Shown: positions 50,474 through 61,707 of the stretch, piece after piece
Layout of the letters: each line of letters begins with the position of its first letter
Position numbering within the stretch: the stretch's first letter is position 1
NCBI GenBank assembly: GCA_025174535.1
Contig: JALBUN010000001.1
Span: forward strand, 1,860,001 to 1,924,000
Length of the DNA: 64,000 nt
From: Cantharellus purpuraceus
Taxonomy: Eukaryota > Basidiomycota > Agaricomycetes > Cantharellales > Hydnaceae
Reading direction: 5' to 3'
Notes under the pieces: generated by a model
What the model was told of the DNA's origin: nothing
The model's database searches: none
Seen by the model: only the letters and a program-made list of their open reading frames with translations
Program-made: the position numbers and the translations under genes

Positions 50474-52526
50474 ATGTCCTCACTGCCACCGACGTACGAC
50501 GAACAACGTACTCAGCTCCTGATATCTCCTTCTCCCAGTGCTGTTCAATTCCAGAAAGGCTTTCTGGGGGCACAGGGTGAGCGCGCCGCGATCGAGGGCG
50601 AGCTGCAAATCAAGGGTGCGGCGGAAAGCCAGTGGGACAGTGCGCAAGTCTTCTTCCTATTTTCCGTTATACACCACCCTCATATCCTAGATCTATAGTA
50701 CTATATCATTGCAGACTATAGAATCTAATCCGCAGCAAACTATAGAAATATCCTCATCCACGCTCGTCCTATTCTCCCGGTTGTCTTGTTCTTCATCATC
50801 TGCCTCTACAAATGCTATTCCTTCCACACTCCCATTTTCTATACCGCTGACTCCCGACACTCCACAATGCATCCATACAGCTCATTCTTCCATCAGCCAT
50901 CATCTTGTTGCCACCTTACACCCTGCTGATCCAACTGCCCAAACCTTAACCAAGTCCATCTCGGTACATACAAGACGTTATACATCTCCTAATTGGCCTC
51001 TTTTCCAAACTATGCCTCGGGTCATCCAACGCGATGACCCAGTCTTCGTCAAAGTCGAAGTTCCCCGGACGACATTTCGCATCGGGGAGCCGATTGCTGT
51101 CTACATTACCATTCCGCCTCCAGATATAAACGTCATTAGAAGTCGTGGCTTGCGGCTGAGAAACGTCATGGCCGAACTTGTGAGGGTCGTTTCATCGGGC
51201 GAAAGTCACCCGGCGGTTGATGCACAAGCAAACGACAATCTTGGTGCATCAGCTGCATCCTCTATCGGTCCCAGTTCTTCCATACACCAACTTTCTGACG
51301 AGAAATCAGACGCAACATACTCACAACGCGAGCCTCACAGCAGTCTTTCTACACCTGGCGGATCGCACACCATCTTGACGCGTTCAGGTTCTTCTTGTCG
51401 ATTTCACACGTCTCGTCCTGTTCAAGTTCGGTTACTGCTTTATCCCCACCAGAGTGCTATGCACAGTGGAGATGATGCATCTTCGATGTCGAGTTCTGAA
51501 CAGATCGAAAATGACAACTCGGATTGCACGTCGATTACTCAGACTACCCTCCTTCATACAGTGTCGTTTAACATTGCCGTCAACGCAACATTTATGCTAG
51601 CTTCTACTCATACTGAATCTATAACAAGAATCAACATCCCTATTGTTCTCCTACCTAATCCGGCCCCTCTTCCAGAGGTGGATGAATCTGTTGCCTCAGC
51701 TTATCGAAAGAAACACGATAAGCCACCCGCTCGCACGGTGCGTCATGAGGATGCGGATGTGTCTGAGAATGAAGCAGGCCCAAGTGTCTCGGGACCCGTT
51801 GGTGCCCCTCCCCCGTTCGAGGAGCGAGATGCACCTCCTCCTTTTTTTGCATCTGACCCGACAGCTTCGACGTCGTCGCGCCTGCCAACGTTTCTGGAAT
51901 CAGAGTCAAATCTAGAAGGTCACATTCCTGCTTTCGCACCAAATGCGCTGTCTCAGGTTTCGCGGCATCTAGGCTCAACACCTTACATCTCCATTCCCGG
52001 AGAAGGGAGTGAGTTTGGCTTCAGTCCAGACGAGCAATATGACGGTATATCATCCTCCGTCGATCGATCATCTAGCCCTCCTCCCTCGATGGCAAACGCA
52101 TCATTAGACGCTGATGTCACGGAATTCGCCAATCTTGTCTCACAGCCGGAACATGCACTTGAGGCCTTGAGCTTGGCGCTGGAGCAACCTGCTTCTGAAG
52201 GCGGCTCTGTGCAAGCATCTGGCCATTCCGAAGCTCTTCCCCCCCCACCCCCACTTCTTGACGATCCTTCAGATCCACCACCCTCGATCGATGTTGAAGA
52301 ATTTCGGAGACCTCCCATGCCTTCTCTGAACCGGGAGCAATCACCGCCTCCATCAACCCTTCCGCCTGTATCTAGACCTGATCCCTCGGCTGCGGCAATC
52401 CCTCGGAACACAACTAATACACACGCACCTCCTCCCTACCTGCAACCTACGGCACATTCAGAACCTGAGGAGCCTGTGGCGCGACCGCCACCATATGTAG
52501 ATGTATTACCTGAAGTTTCTCGCTAG
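50474..52526 (+). CDS. Alpha-arrestin-like adaptor with PPxY motifs
   Basis: Likely ubiquitin-ligase adaptor of the ART type. The start at 50474 gives MSSLPPTYDEQRTQLLISPS, with a PPTY motif near the N-terminus. One intron (donor after DSAQ, acceptor TTGCAG near 50714) leads to a beta-rich arrestin-like region (STLVLFSRLSCSSSS; TLPFSIPLTPDTPQCIHTAH; DDPVFVKVEVPRTTFRIGEP; VSFNIAVNATFMLAS; RINIPIVLLPNPAPL). The C-terminal half is Pro/Ser-rich and ends with PPPYLQP and PPPYVDV, both Rsp5/Nedd4-type WW-binding motifs. The fold assignment is inferred, while the PPxY motifs are seen directly. Confidence 0.75.
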
Positions 52527-53714
52527 GTGGCCGAGCCATTTGTTAATTAAGAGCTGAAATAGTCATTTGATGCTTAAAAAAACGGCTCGGCTCTACACCA
52601 GTTAATGACGTCTGCTTTCAGAGCCGTGTTTGCCTTCTTCTGATACTGATTCTATGTAGAGTTTGTATGAAGATATGGGATGCGAAGGTACGTGTAACCT
52701 ATGTAGGTCGGTCATAGTGTAGTAATAAGATATATTTACAAGAGTATCTTCTCGTGCAATTAGGGCAGACTTCACCACATTACTGCAGTAAATGAAGGGT
52801 TATGTACTTTGTGTGGTAATGCAGCAACAAGTCTGAGGTAGGAGGAGCTTCCAGCCTCCGAAGCAAATCCGAGTGGTTGTCAGTCAAAACTGGTCCATGT
52901 ATAGGTCCGTCTGCGGGCGCGAACGCCAACAAAACCGTTGTTTTTAGCTGCTTCAGCGACGAAGGCACTAACAATGGGAGATCTGCATGAGTCGCGACCG
53001 AACGCTGTGCTACCGACTTTGAAGTAATGGCTTCAAGATAGGACCGCTTCTAATTCCAGTTCATAATTTTTCATCAGGGCTACGCGCGAGAAGTTGCCCG
53101 TTACCTGTGCAGAGTGTCAACTTCTGTACTGTGACTTGGGGCACGGACCCCTTCCACTTTGTGGATGTCGCGGTCTTATTGGCAAGTAACAAGCACCGAA
53201 GGAGATGCCAGAATATTCACTGCATGGAGAAATCGCACTAAACGGAGGTGTAACAGGCATAACGAAGCGAATCAAAGGAGGAAGCCCGTATCTTCACGTC
53301 AGCATGGACATCGGTCAAATTAATAGGTTTCTGGTCACAGAAGTGCTTACCAGATCTACTAGTACGATGCCCACGCAAATTGTAAGATATTGCGACGCTG
53401 CTTGCACGGCAAGTAATGTACGCAACTGTCCATACTCATGCCAGTGGCATGTGCCCCAACACGCATAGAAGAGGTGCTGCAGCAGGTTTGCCAGGGAGTC
53501 TTTCCGAAAGATAATGAACATGCAGCTGTCGTGCTTGTATTCGTAAGTACATCACCTTTTATGTTGTCGTGTGAAGGAAATTAACTCAACGTAAAGGGCC
53601 CGGCAAGGATCAACGTAGAAGAGACATAGATATCGATATCGTAGACAGAAGAGCATCACCTGTAAGTACTCATGGCATGCATGACTGAGTTTTAACTCTG
53701 ACCGAAGCTTTCAC
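52527..53714. other. Intergenic 1.2 kb, no gene recognised
   Basis: Holds only short frames; the best is 53205-53468 on plus, without recognisable content. Probably the 3' region of the arrestin-like gene and the promoter of FAP7. Confidence 0.4.
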
Positions 53715-54411
53715 ATGTCGAGCACTCGCAAACTACCTACCATCCTCATCACTGGCACACCTGGCAAGCATACACCTTTCCATCTGTTATTGTTCCTCAG
53801 CCTTCTGATGCAGGTACGGGCAAGTCTACCACTGCTGAACTCCTTGTCGCGCAATCTCCGGCGCCTCTCCGGCATATAAACGTCGGCGACTTGGTCAAAG
53901 AACGGCATTTGCACGAGGGTTATGACAAGGAATGGGAGACTTACCTCGTAGATGATGATAAGGTAAGCTACCATGCTCTGGTATTTGCGCCAAATCCATC
54001 GCTGCTCAAATAGGTCCTGGACGAATTGGAGCCTTCGGTCAAAGATGGTGGCGTAATCCTTGATTGGCACACATGTGGTATTTTCCCCGAACGCTGGATC
54101 GATTTGGTCGTCGTACTTCGGTGTAATCATACCTCCCTTTGGAACCGTCTACAAGAAAGGCAAGCATCCACCCTCGACTGACATAGTAAGCTAATGATGT
54201 ACATGATTGAAGGAACTATCCTCTGAAGAAGATTCAGGAAAATAATGAGTCTGAGATTATGCAGACCGTTCTCGACGAGGCCAGAGAATCTTACGAGACC
54301 CAAATCATAGTAGAGCTTCAAAGCGAAAGCACCGATGATCTTGAAGGAAATGTTAACCGCATTGTCACTTGGATCGATGCTTGGTTGAAGAATAATACGG
54401 AGTCAAACTGA
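53715..54411 (+). CDS. FAP7: Adenylate kinase isoenzyme 6 / ribosome maturation factor FAP7
   Basis: Nuclear ATPase/adenylate kinase needed for 40S subunit maturation. Four exons. MSSTRKLPTILITGTPG joins over a GC-AG intron to TGKSTTAELLVAQ, forming the P-loop GTPGTGKST. INVGDLVKERHLHEGYDKEW and DDDKVLDELEP follow, then GVILDWHTCGIFPERWIDLV (the LID-region signature) and LRCNHTSLWNRLQER. A second GC-AG intron leads to NYPLKKIQENNESEIMQTVL. It ends NNTESN with TGA at 54409-54411. About 190 residues, as expected. Confidence 0.94.
53764..53813 (+). other. GC-AG intron inside the FAP7 P-loop
   Basis: A 50-bp intron with donor CTG|GCAAGC and acceptor ATGCAG. Its removal builds GTPGTGKS. No GT donor restores this motif. 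Confidence 0.8.
54160..54212 (+). other. Second GC-AG intron in FAP7
   Basis: A 53-bp intron with donor AAG|GCAAGC and acceptor TTGAAG. Joining restores the ERNYPLKKIQ box. The donor context is the same as in the first FAP7 intron. Confidence 0.75.
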
Positions 54412-54559
54412 CCAGGTTGGTGTTGAAGATTGGCTGAGACGTTGTCATCTGACGACTCCTCAGGATACATGGTCACTTGTAAAAAAGCTGTTCTTAGCCG
54501 ATCTCGATGGATTATTAATCCACGGAACTGAATGCCTGGCCAGAGAATATGAGTTAAGA

Positions 54560-54581
54560 CGTCTGATTTTTAGATCAGACG
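54560..54581. repeat. Perfect hairpin (8-bp stem, 6-nt loop) downstream of FAP7
   Basis: CGTCTGAT at 54560-54567 pairs with ATCAGACG at 54574-54581. It lies in the 358-bp gap between the convergent ends of FAP7 and the Rab gene, where nothing else is seen. Confidence 0.5.
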
Positions 54582-54769
54582 CTAAAAGCTACTGGCCCCC
54601 GTGAAGCCATTAACGGCATGGTGCTTCAATTGCAAGAACAGTAGCGAGAGATGTATTAAATGGAAGAAAAGTTACATACGAACCGGTCCAAAGGCATAAT
54701 AATGGTTGAGAAATATCAGAACTTCCCTCAGTAGCAAAAGCATGAGACAATCATGAACCTATGAGCACA

Positions 54770-55839
54770 TCAACATTGGCATGCATCTGTGCGCTTCGGT
54801 GCATTTTCGGCCAAATTCACATTCCCTTCCGCTTGCGAGGAGGAACCGCCACTTGCCCGCGCACCGCTGCCGGTGCGACTGGAAGCAAGAATGTGCTCGA
54901 TGGGTATCTTCTTGGCTAGTGATTGGAGAGGCGGTAAGAGACAGACGAAGGAGAACAACCATAAGCACAAACCAATCTCAGTAAATATTTCTACGACACC
55001 CTCGCCAGTCTTGGCACTGGTCTCGAAAAACAGCAAGTTTGATTCACTGGCATAAGCCTGAGCCTCTTCCTTCGGAACTTGTCTGACACCCTCCGTCTCC
55101 CCGGTGCTCACTGCATCGGGTGTTTCACCAGGGGTAGCAGTCGCGTCATCAGGTTCGTCTTCAGTTTCAGAGGATGGAGTGGCTGGAGTCGAGGGAGCAG
55201 AGGTTGTTACTAGATCCAGTTTATTCCCTGCCAGCGCAATGACGATATTTGGGTTGGCCTGCCGCTGGAGCTCCTTGACCCATGACTTTGCCTTGTCTAG
55301 ACTGGCTGCTTTCGTGACATCATAGACAACTACGGCAGCTTGTGCATTGCGGTAGTACATGGGCTATAGGTCCTAATGAGCTCTGAGCGCTACTACCAAG
55401 TGGGGATGCGCACAGCAAGTGAGTGAAATCGTTCCTGTCCAGCCGTATCCCAGATCTCATACCGCAACACGCGATCCTCCAGTCGACATTTCTGTGTTAG
55501 AAAAGCTGCACCGATAGTGGGCTCTTTGTTGGCTTGAAATTCGTTAGAGACCTGGGTGTAATTGATCAGAGGCTCATCCGTTTCACAAACATAAGGACAC
55601 TCACGAATCTTAAAACGATCGAGGACTTTCCGACAGCGGCTTCTCCTAAAACCAAGTACATTTGATCAGTAGCATAGGACGCTATGACGAAGGGATGGAC
55701 TGAGGCTCGCTGACGCCCACTGGCCGCGGGGCACAGAAGGGACACAACAAGCGATCTGACCAAAATGTTTCGCACCTAATAGGACGAGTTTGACCTGAAC
55801 GGACTTGTCTTGCTGGGAACCAGCTGCTGTGTCGGTCAT
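54770..55839 (-). CDS. Rab5-type small GTPase (Ypt5/Vps21 family)
   Basis: Early-endosome traffic GTPase. The start at 55839 gives [20 protein letters not shown], then the G1 loop GEAAVGKSS formed at a splice. Effector region [19 protein letters not shown] has the Rab5-type switch [21 protein letters not shown] is G3, GNKLDL is G4 and ETSAKTG is G5. About 40 extra residues, rich in Thr/Pro/Glu, sit between G4 and the EEAQAYA helix. The tail is Ser/Gly-rich and ends CQC, a double-Cys geranylgeranylation site. Four introns are inferred. Confidence 0.94.
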
Positions 55840-55861
55840 AGCGAGTTGATTAGACGTTTGA

Positions 55862-56056
55862 ATGGGTTGTCGCCCTCACGAGGTGGCAGAAGATGAGTTG
55901 AATCAACAGCAGGGCGTCAAATACCGGACAACGTGGACCCACACTGTGCATCGGTGGTGGCAGGCCCACCCGCACGTGCTCGCAACTGCCCGATATCATG
56001 ATGACTCACTTGTCAGAGAATATTATGTTCACCCTACCAACTTGCATGAAATTTGA
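55862..56056 (+). CDS. Small open frame, unknown (64 aa)
   Basis: ATG at 55862 opens MGCRPHEVAEDELNQQQGVK and ends HPTNLHEI with TGA. It is rich in His and Trp (VHRWWQAHPHVLA), with no family recognised. It begins 22 bp from the Rab start codon on the other strand, so it may be a leader frame rather than a gene. Confidence 0.3.
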   Translation: MGCRPHEVAEDELNQQQGVKYRTTWTHTVHRWWQAHPHVLATARYHDDSLVREYYVHPTNLHEI

Positions 56057-56211
56057 AGTCTTTAACGTATATACTCCTTTTCACTGTATTTTCCAATCGC
56101 TTTCAAATACTTCTGCTACATACTCACCATCATACGTAAGCGCAATACTGTAATACACAAGTTTGAAGCTGTGCCTATGTGACGTCAGGACCAACACTAT
56201 TATATGCTGCG

Positions 56212-57077
56212 ATGCCTACACGGTTCCCCAACTACTATGAACTTCTATCCGTTCCTCCTGGTGCCAATCAAGACGACATAAGACAGGCGTACAAGCGGGA
56301 ATCTCTTAGGTCTCATCCAGACAGAATTCCAAACGCTTCTCAGGAGGAGAAGTTGAGGGCTACTGAAAAGTTTCAAGTTGATTCCTTTTTTTTTTGTATC
56401 ATTACGTCCTCAACATCTGCGTAGGCGGTAGCAGACGCATACTATGTCCTCTCGGATCCCACACGTCGAAGAGAATATGATACCCTTTATGCATCACAGC
56501 CGTCCAGCGAAAGAACTGCCGGGCCGGATGCTTCCTCAAATTTCTTCGCCAATTTTGCAAACATGTTTACCAGTACTTCTGGTGCTTCCCCGCGTCCGGA
56601 GGGCGCGGCTCAAAGGCCAGACCCTGAGGGTGTCTTCGGTGATGTTTTCGAAGAGGTGGGTCAAATCTATGCGTCTGATGAAATCATGCCTCGCTCACCC
56701 ATAGTATACAGATGCTGAGACCTGAAATAGATCGACATGTTCCCTGGTGGACATACGTTGGGTCCGTATCTGGCGGGGCCATAGGTTATATTGTTGGCAA
56801 TTTGCCGGGAATGGTGACGATGGTCATCTCTCTACTTCAATGAACGATAAGGCTCACCCGGACATGATGTAGCTATTTGGCGGATACGCGGGGAGTCGAC
56901 TTGGTGCTATTCGTGATGCGAAGGGCAAGAGCGTGGCCATTGTGTTCTCTCAACTGGGTGGTAGCCAGAAAGCTGAAGTGATTCTGTTTTCTTTTGTAAG
57001 ACATGAGATATTTTCTAACCGACCACCTTAAGATTTTGAGGGCCCTTGCGTTGAAAGTACTTGGCTCTGCTCTCTAG
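56212..57077 (+). CDS. J-domain co-chaperone with glycine-zipper C-terminus
   Basis: Hsp70 co-factor. MPTRFPNYYELLSVPPGANQ opens the J domain with the HPD motif in LRSHPDRIPNAS. An intron near 56375-56425 joins to AVADAYYVLSDPTRRREYDT. A Ser/Pro linker and FFANFANMFTSTSG follow. The C-terminal part has small-residue-rich hydrophobic segments (VGSVSGGAIGYIVGNLPGM and LFGGYAGSRLGAIRDAKGKS), glycine-zipper style, suggesting membrane association. It ends LRALALKVLGSAL with TAG at 57075-57077. Four introns are inferred. Confidence 0.88.
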
Positions 57078-57930
57078 ACTGTGTGTGATACATGCAGTTC
57101 CGATTTTCTGACATTGTTTGCTCTCTTATTGTCGCTTCTTGGTTCACAGCACTGTAATAAATACCCTTCTACCAGTTGACAATGATACACGCTGCAACGT
57201 GAGTTCCCCACTTGCGGATGTATGAAGGAGTTGACATACGAAATCAACCTCGGTATATTCTCAAACAATATTGTGAGGAGGTTTTCAAGAGCAGGAGCCT
57301 GGTACCAGTTGAATTCTCATGTCAGACACTCATTCGATAGTCTTCCCAGCACTCCGCTGCTTCACGTTTCGAATACATACGATTGCCCGCATCTATCACG
57401 AGGAACACCTTTGTTTAATTATGTTAGGCTTGACTGATTATTCGTTTGCGATGGAGATTAGAATTAGTCTGATGACATAGCTCGAACTTGACCTGAAACT
57501 CATGCTCTCTGTGGGCGCCACGATTGACAATGCAGCTTTGCCAACAGCCCAAGAGCCTTGCATGCATGTGGTGATATCTCAAAGTGCCTGCAGTCCTCCA
57601 ACTGAGGACTAGGAGTAGTACTATCATGATACTGATTTATAATGCTCGGATCCTTCAGGGATAACTCTAGAGTGTTGAATTACATATGCAATCGTCTGAC
57701 AGACGAAAAAATAAATTGGATGCTGAGAAGCAACATGCTAGTGAATGGTACGGCAGAGGATATATGTAATAATGGATATAGAGATGAGGTATGTTTTGCG
57801 GTGCATGTGGATCCGATGTGTTCGTTGCGTCTTTCGTCTCCTGGACAGGGTGTATGGATATATCTCGTGGAAAGGAGGGCAGTCGTATCTTTATTCCTGG
57901 CCCCAATGACAACGTACGCCGTCTGCCCAA
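57078..57930. other. Intergenic 0.85 kb, no gene recognised
   Basis: Convergent 3' regions of the J-protein and the Ser-rich gene. A plus-strand frame (57642-58103) overlaps the Ser-rich gene antisense and has no recognisable content. Confidence 0.4.
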
Positions 57931-59422
57931 TCATTCCCACAGTGCGCCTGCTTCAAGTTCTTCAAGCTCGCCTTGAGCCTCTCGAACATAACCATAGTCC
58001 GCGAGACTGCCAGATCCATTCGCAAGAGCTAGAACTAGGGCAGCCAATGCCCTGTCCGAAGCAGTCTGTGGTAATTGGCTATTCGTGTCGGAAACTACAG
58101 TAAGAGGTGCATGCATGTGCCTGGGAATGTCATCAAATGAATGATCGATCATATGGCATCGCGCGGAGAGGCGTGTATCAGAGAAACCAGGAGAGGGCGG
58201 ACGTGGCGAGGTGCCGGGAGGAATTTGGGGTATGCATTCCCGAGGTTGCAAGTAAACCGCAGAGTGACTCCGCTTCGAAACGGAAGATGAAGACCAGTCT
58301 ACTGAGTTTGACATGACACGTGGGGAAGAATATCCAGAATAAGCTTGGTCGTTACGGCTACCGGCAGAGGATTCATCATCAGAAGAGTGTCCAAGAGATA
58401 ATGGAGAGGATGAGCGGGTATTGGAGTACGTAAAGGGGAAGTCAAAAGCAGATGCATAACGAGTCGATGAATGACTATTGGCGTCACTTTCGGCGAGCTC
58501 AACAGCGAAGAGCTCTGGAGAGCCTGGGATATCGATTGCTTCCCTCAGAGAAACTCTGCCAGCCTTCCTCTCTGGTGGAGCCAATGGTAGGGAACGACTA
58601 GCACCATCAATCTGTATATCATCCTCGACATCGGAATCGTCGGGTCCACTCAGATATGCACTATATACCGATATGTCATCAGATCCTCTGCCCGGAGGGG
58701 AGACATCTGTAGTAAATGAAATACTATCTCCACTTGAATGTGTTGCAGATGCTCCGCCGACAGAGCGATGATCCATGTGGGATGTTCTGCGGCTGCGTGC
58801 TCCGCGCTTGTCGCGCATCTTGTCATGTGCACCCAGCAGGGATACTTTGCCTTTTTCAAAATTTCTACGCCGCTCCCAGTCCCGCATCCTGCGCACAAAT
58901 CCTTCCCCGGAACGAGCTAGGCTCTGTCGTAAACTAGTGAATGCCTCTCGATGTAGATCATCTAGCGTGGTATGCGAATGTCCAGGCGAAGGAGGCGAAG
59001 GAGAATGCATATCTGAGCTTTTATAGTTTGAATACGAGCCGCTGGCTGGAAAGAAGGCTGCAGAAGAAGAGGGTAAGAGTGGCGTTGCTGGAGCTGACGA
59101 AACGAGGTTGGAGGCGATGGGTTCTAATGGTATTGAGACAGCGGAAGGGGAACCCGAGATTTCAGATAGATTCTCAGCAGAAAATGCGCTGGAGGAAGGC
59201 TTATGAAATGATGTGAGCAGAGGACGTAAGCAGGTAGAGTGGCAAATCGATACGAACAGAGGCACATGTTCTAGCTCTCTTTCCTCTTGGGCCAATATTC
59301 AGAGGTGATGCTGCTGATGGAAATGCACGTTTTGAAGAGGGATGCGCGGGAGACATTTGGTACGACGCAGAAGTCGACTGCGAACGCAAGCGACGAGGAC
59401 TAATAGAGCCAGTCGCGGACAT
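57931..59422 (-). CDS. Ser-rich hypothetical protein
   Basis: The start at 59422 gives MSATGSISPRRLRSQSTSAS; an intron near 59200-59270 leads into a long frame. The protein is rich in Ser/Pro, with a short conserved-looking helix LDDLHREAFTSLRQSLARSG followed by FVRRMRDWERRRNFEKGKVS. An acidic patch (SGPDDSDVEDDIQIDG), a HSSTRYASAFDFPFTYSNTR region and a C-terminal helix (RALAALVLALANGSG...AQGELEELEAGALWE) are also visible. No family recognised. Divergent from the flavoenzyme gene with 89 bp between starts. Confidence 0.65.
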
Positions 59423-59511
59423 GGGTGACTACAATTTGGAAACTTCGGCCCTCGTCGGCATTTGAATTTCACGGAACCGATGACCTGCATTGAGTCTGTT
59501 GTGGGTCTGCC

Positions 59512-61353
59512 ATGTTGCAACTTGGACGTCTGTATCGTCCCATCTGTACAGTTGATATAGCACGTCGCTCTTATGCCACGGTGCGGTCTCCGTTGAGATC
59601 ATTAACACAGCAAGACGTGCAGACTCTCTCCGCAATCCTTCCGGATACTCCCATCCTTTCAACTTTGCCGCCTGTTTCTCTCCCAAAGAACGAGCTCGAT
59701 GTTTATAATACCGACTGGATGAAAAGGCACCATGGATCGTCCACTACTGTCATTAAGCCCCGTTCTACCGCAGAAGTCAGTCAGATTGTGAAATGGTGCT
59801 GGGAGAACCGCGTAGGAATTGTCCCGCAAGGAGGAAACACGGGTCTCGTCGGAGGAAGCGTCCCTTTGAAAGACGAGTTAATCCTAAACTTGTCGAACAT
59901 GAATAAAATTCATGCCTTTGATCCCGTCTCAGGTCTGTATCTCCTTGTCTTCATCGTCATCAAGTCTCTTAACAGCCAAGCATAGGGATCCTGGTCGCCG
60001 ATGCTGGTTGTATCCTCGAAGTCTTGTCGGACCATCTATCGGCACAAGGGCATATCATGCCTCTTGACCTCGGCGCGAAAGGCAGGTTAGCCGCTGTTTG
60101 ATTGCCTGTGGTGCATTCTTATATGCACAATAGTTGTCAGATCGGCGGAAACGTCTCTACAAATGCAGGCGGACTGCGACTTCTGCGCTACGGATCACTT
60201 CATGGTTCGGTCCTTGGGCTAGAAGTTGTTCTTCCTGACGGCACTATACTCAACCAATTGTCAACTGTTCGCAAGGACAACACAGGTTTGTTAGTACTTA
60301 CAATGCGCAGGCTATGGGCTTCACGCGGTTTCTCTAGGCTATGACTTGAAACAACTATTCATTGGGGCTGAAGGAACTTTAGGTGTAGTGACTGCCGTGT
60401 CGATTCTTGCGCCTCTTGCCCCCAAAGCTTCCAACAACCTTCTTTTAGCTGTTTCCGACTTCTCCAAGGTTATTCCCCTCTTCCGCCAAGTGAGAGAGCA
60501 CACGTCTGAGATACTCTCTGCCTTCGAATTCTTCGATAGACGGGCCTATGATCTCGTCCGCAAGCATGGTCAAACAAGCCCATTCGATGAAGCAGAGACC
60601 CAAAGTGCGGACTGTTTTGTCCTTGTCGAAACAGGCGGCGGGCGCAGTGAGCACGATGAACAGGTACGAATGCCCCATGTTCAAGAGGCTCGTTCGTTTT
60701 CACATGTAATTTTTAGAAACTTAACGATCTCCTTGAATCATTACTAAGTTCTCACGATGAGTTAATAACCACGGGTGTACTTGCACAGTCTCCGTCTCAA
60801 TTTACCTCTCTTTGGGCTCTGCGTGAAGGCATTACCGAAGCCATCTCTAAGGAGGGTAAGGCGTATAAATACGACATATCGGTGCCCCCCATCGCTTTCA
60901 AGGATGTGGTTGACGAGACCCGCAAACGGCTGAGAGGCAAAGGGTTGTATCGTGCAGGTGGTGTCAAGGAAATACTTGGATTTGGGCACATCGGTGATGG
61001 TGAATTTTGCGGTTTACACACGTTACTAGTTCATGATTGACAAGCTCCCATCATGTAGGAAACCTCCATCTGAATATCGTGGCTGAAAGGTATACCCCAG
61101 AGATTACTGCTGCTCTGGAGCCATTTGTGTATGAACTCGCTGGTGAGTTTAGCCAGTACCGTCACTCATCCAGTAACTGACATTTGTTGAAGCCCGTTAT
61201 CGTGGCTCTATATCCGCTGAGCACGGAATTGGCGTGCACAAAGTTGATGCCTTACATTACTCTAAAGGGGAAGCTTCAAGGGCCTGGATGAAGAAAATCA
61301 AAGATCTTTTTGACGAAAGGGGCATCATGAATCCCGGAAAAGTAATTCAATAG
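59512..61353 (+). CDS. FAD-linked D-2-hydroxyglutarate / D-lactate dehydrogenase
   Basis: Mitochondrial flavoenzyme oxidising D-2-hydroxy acids. [20 protein letters not shown] is a presequence. The FAD-binding PCMH domain shows [17 protein letters not shown] and [20 protein letters not shown], then [20 protein letters not shown] and [20 protein letters not shown]. The C-terminal FAD-oxidase part contains the metal-site box [19 protein letters not shown], formed over an intron, and [19 protein letters not shown]. The end is [11 protein letters not shown]. About seven exons. The 2-hydroxyglutarate dehydrogenase subfamily is my preferred reading over D-lactate dehydrogenase. Confidence 0.92.
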
Positions 61354-61707
61354 TTCGCCGTAGAAATGGCCAATGTGGGCAACTGTACTTGCGATAGATA
61401 GGGGTATCCTGTTTGCTCAACATGCATAGTCTCGTTATGCATACCTTCGCATAGTGCACACGTTCTAGTGCAACAAAACAGTCCCGTCTCAGTAAAGTGA
61501 GCTCATAACTGTATCGTAATGCAAAACTGAGCGCCAGGCACGAACCTTAGGCATTATGCATTATAAGCAAGTCAACCGTACATCGCTAAATTCCTACGCG
61601 CATGACCAGAGGGTATTACGTCACTCCATGCCGGTGTCACTGCTTGTGATGTCGGAGCTCGAACTTATAAGCTGTTACTCACCGGTGGCGGCAACCTCAC
61701 TCTAGAC

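Noticed and set aside
57642..58103. 153-codon plus-strand frame
   Set aside because: It overlaps the Ser-rich gene antisense and has no splice-consistent or recognisable content.
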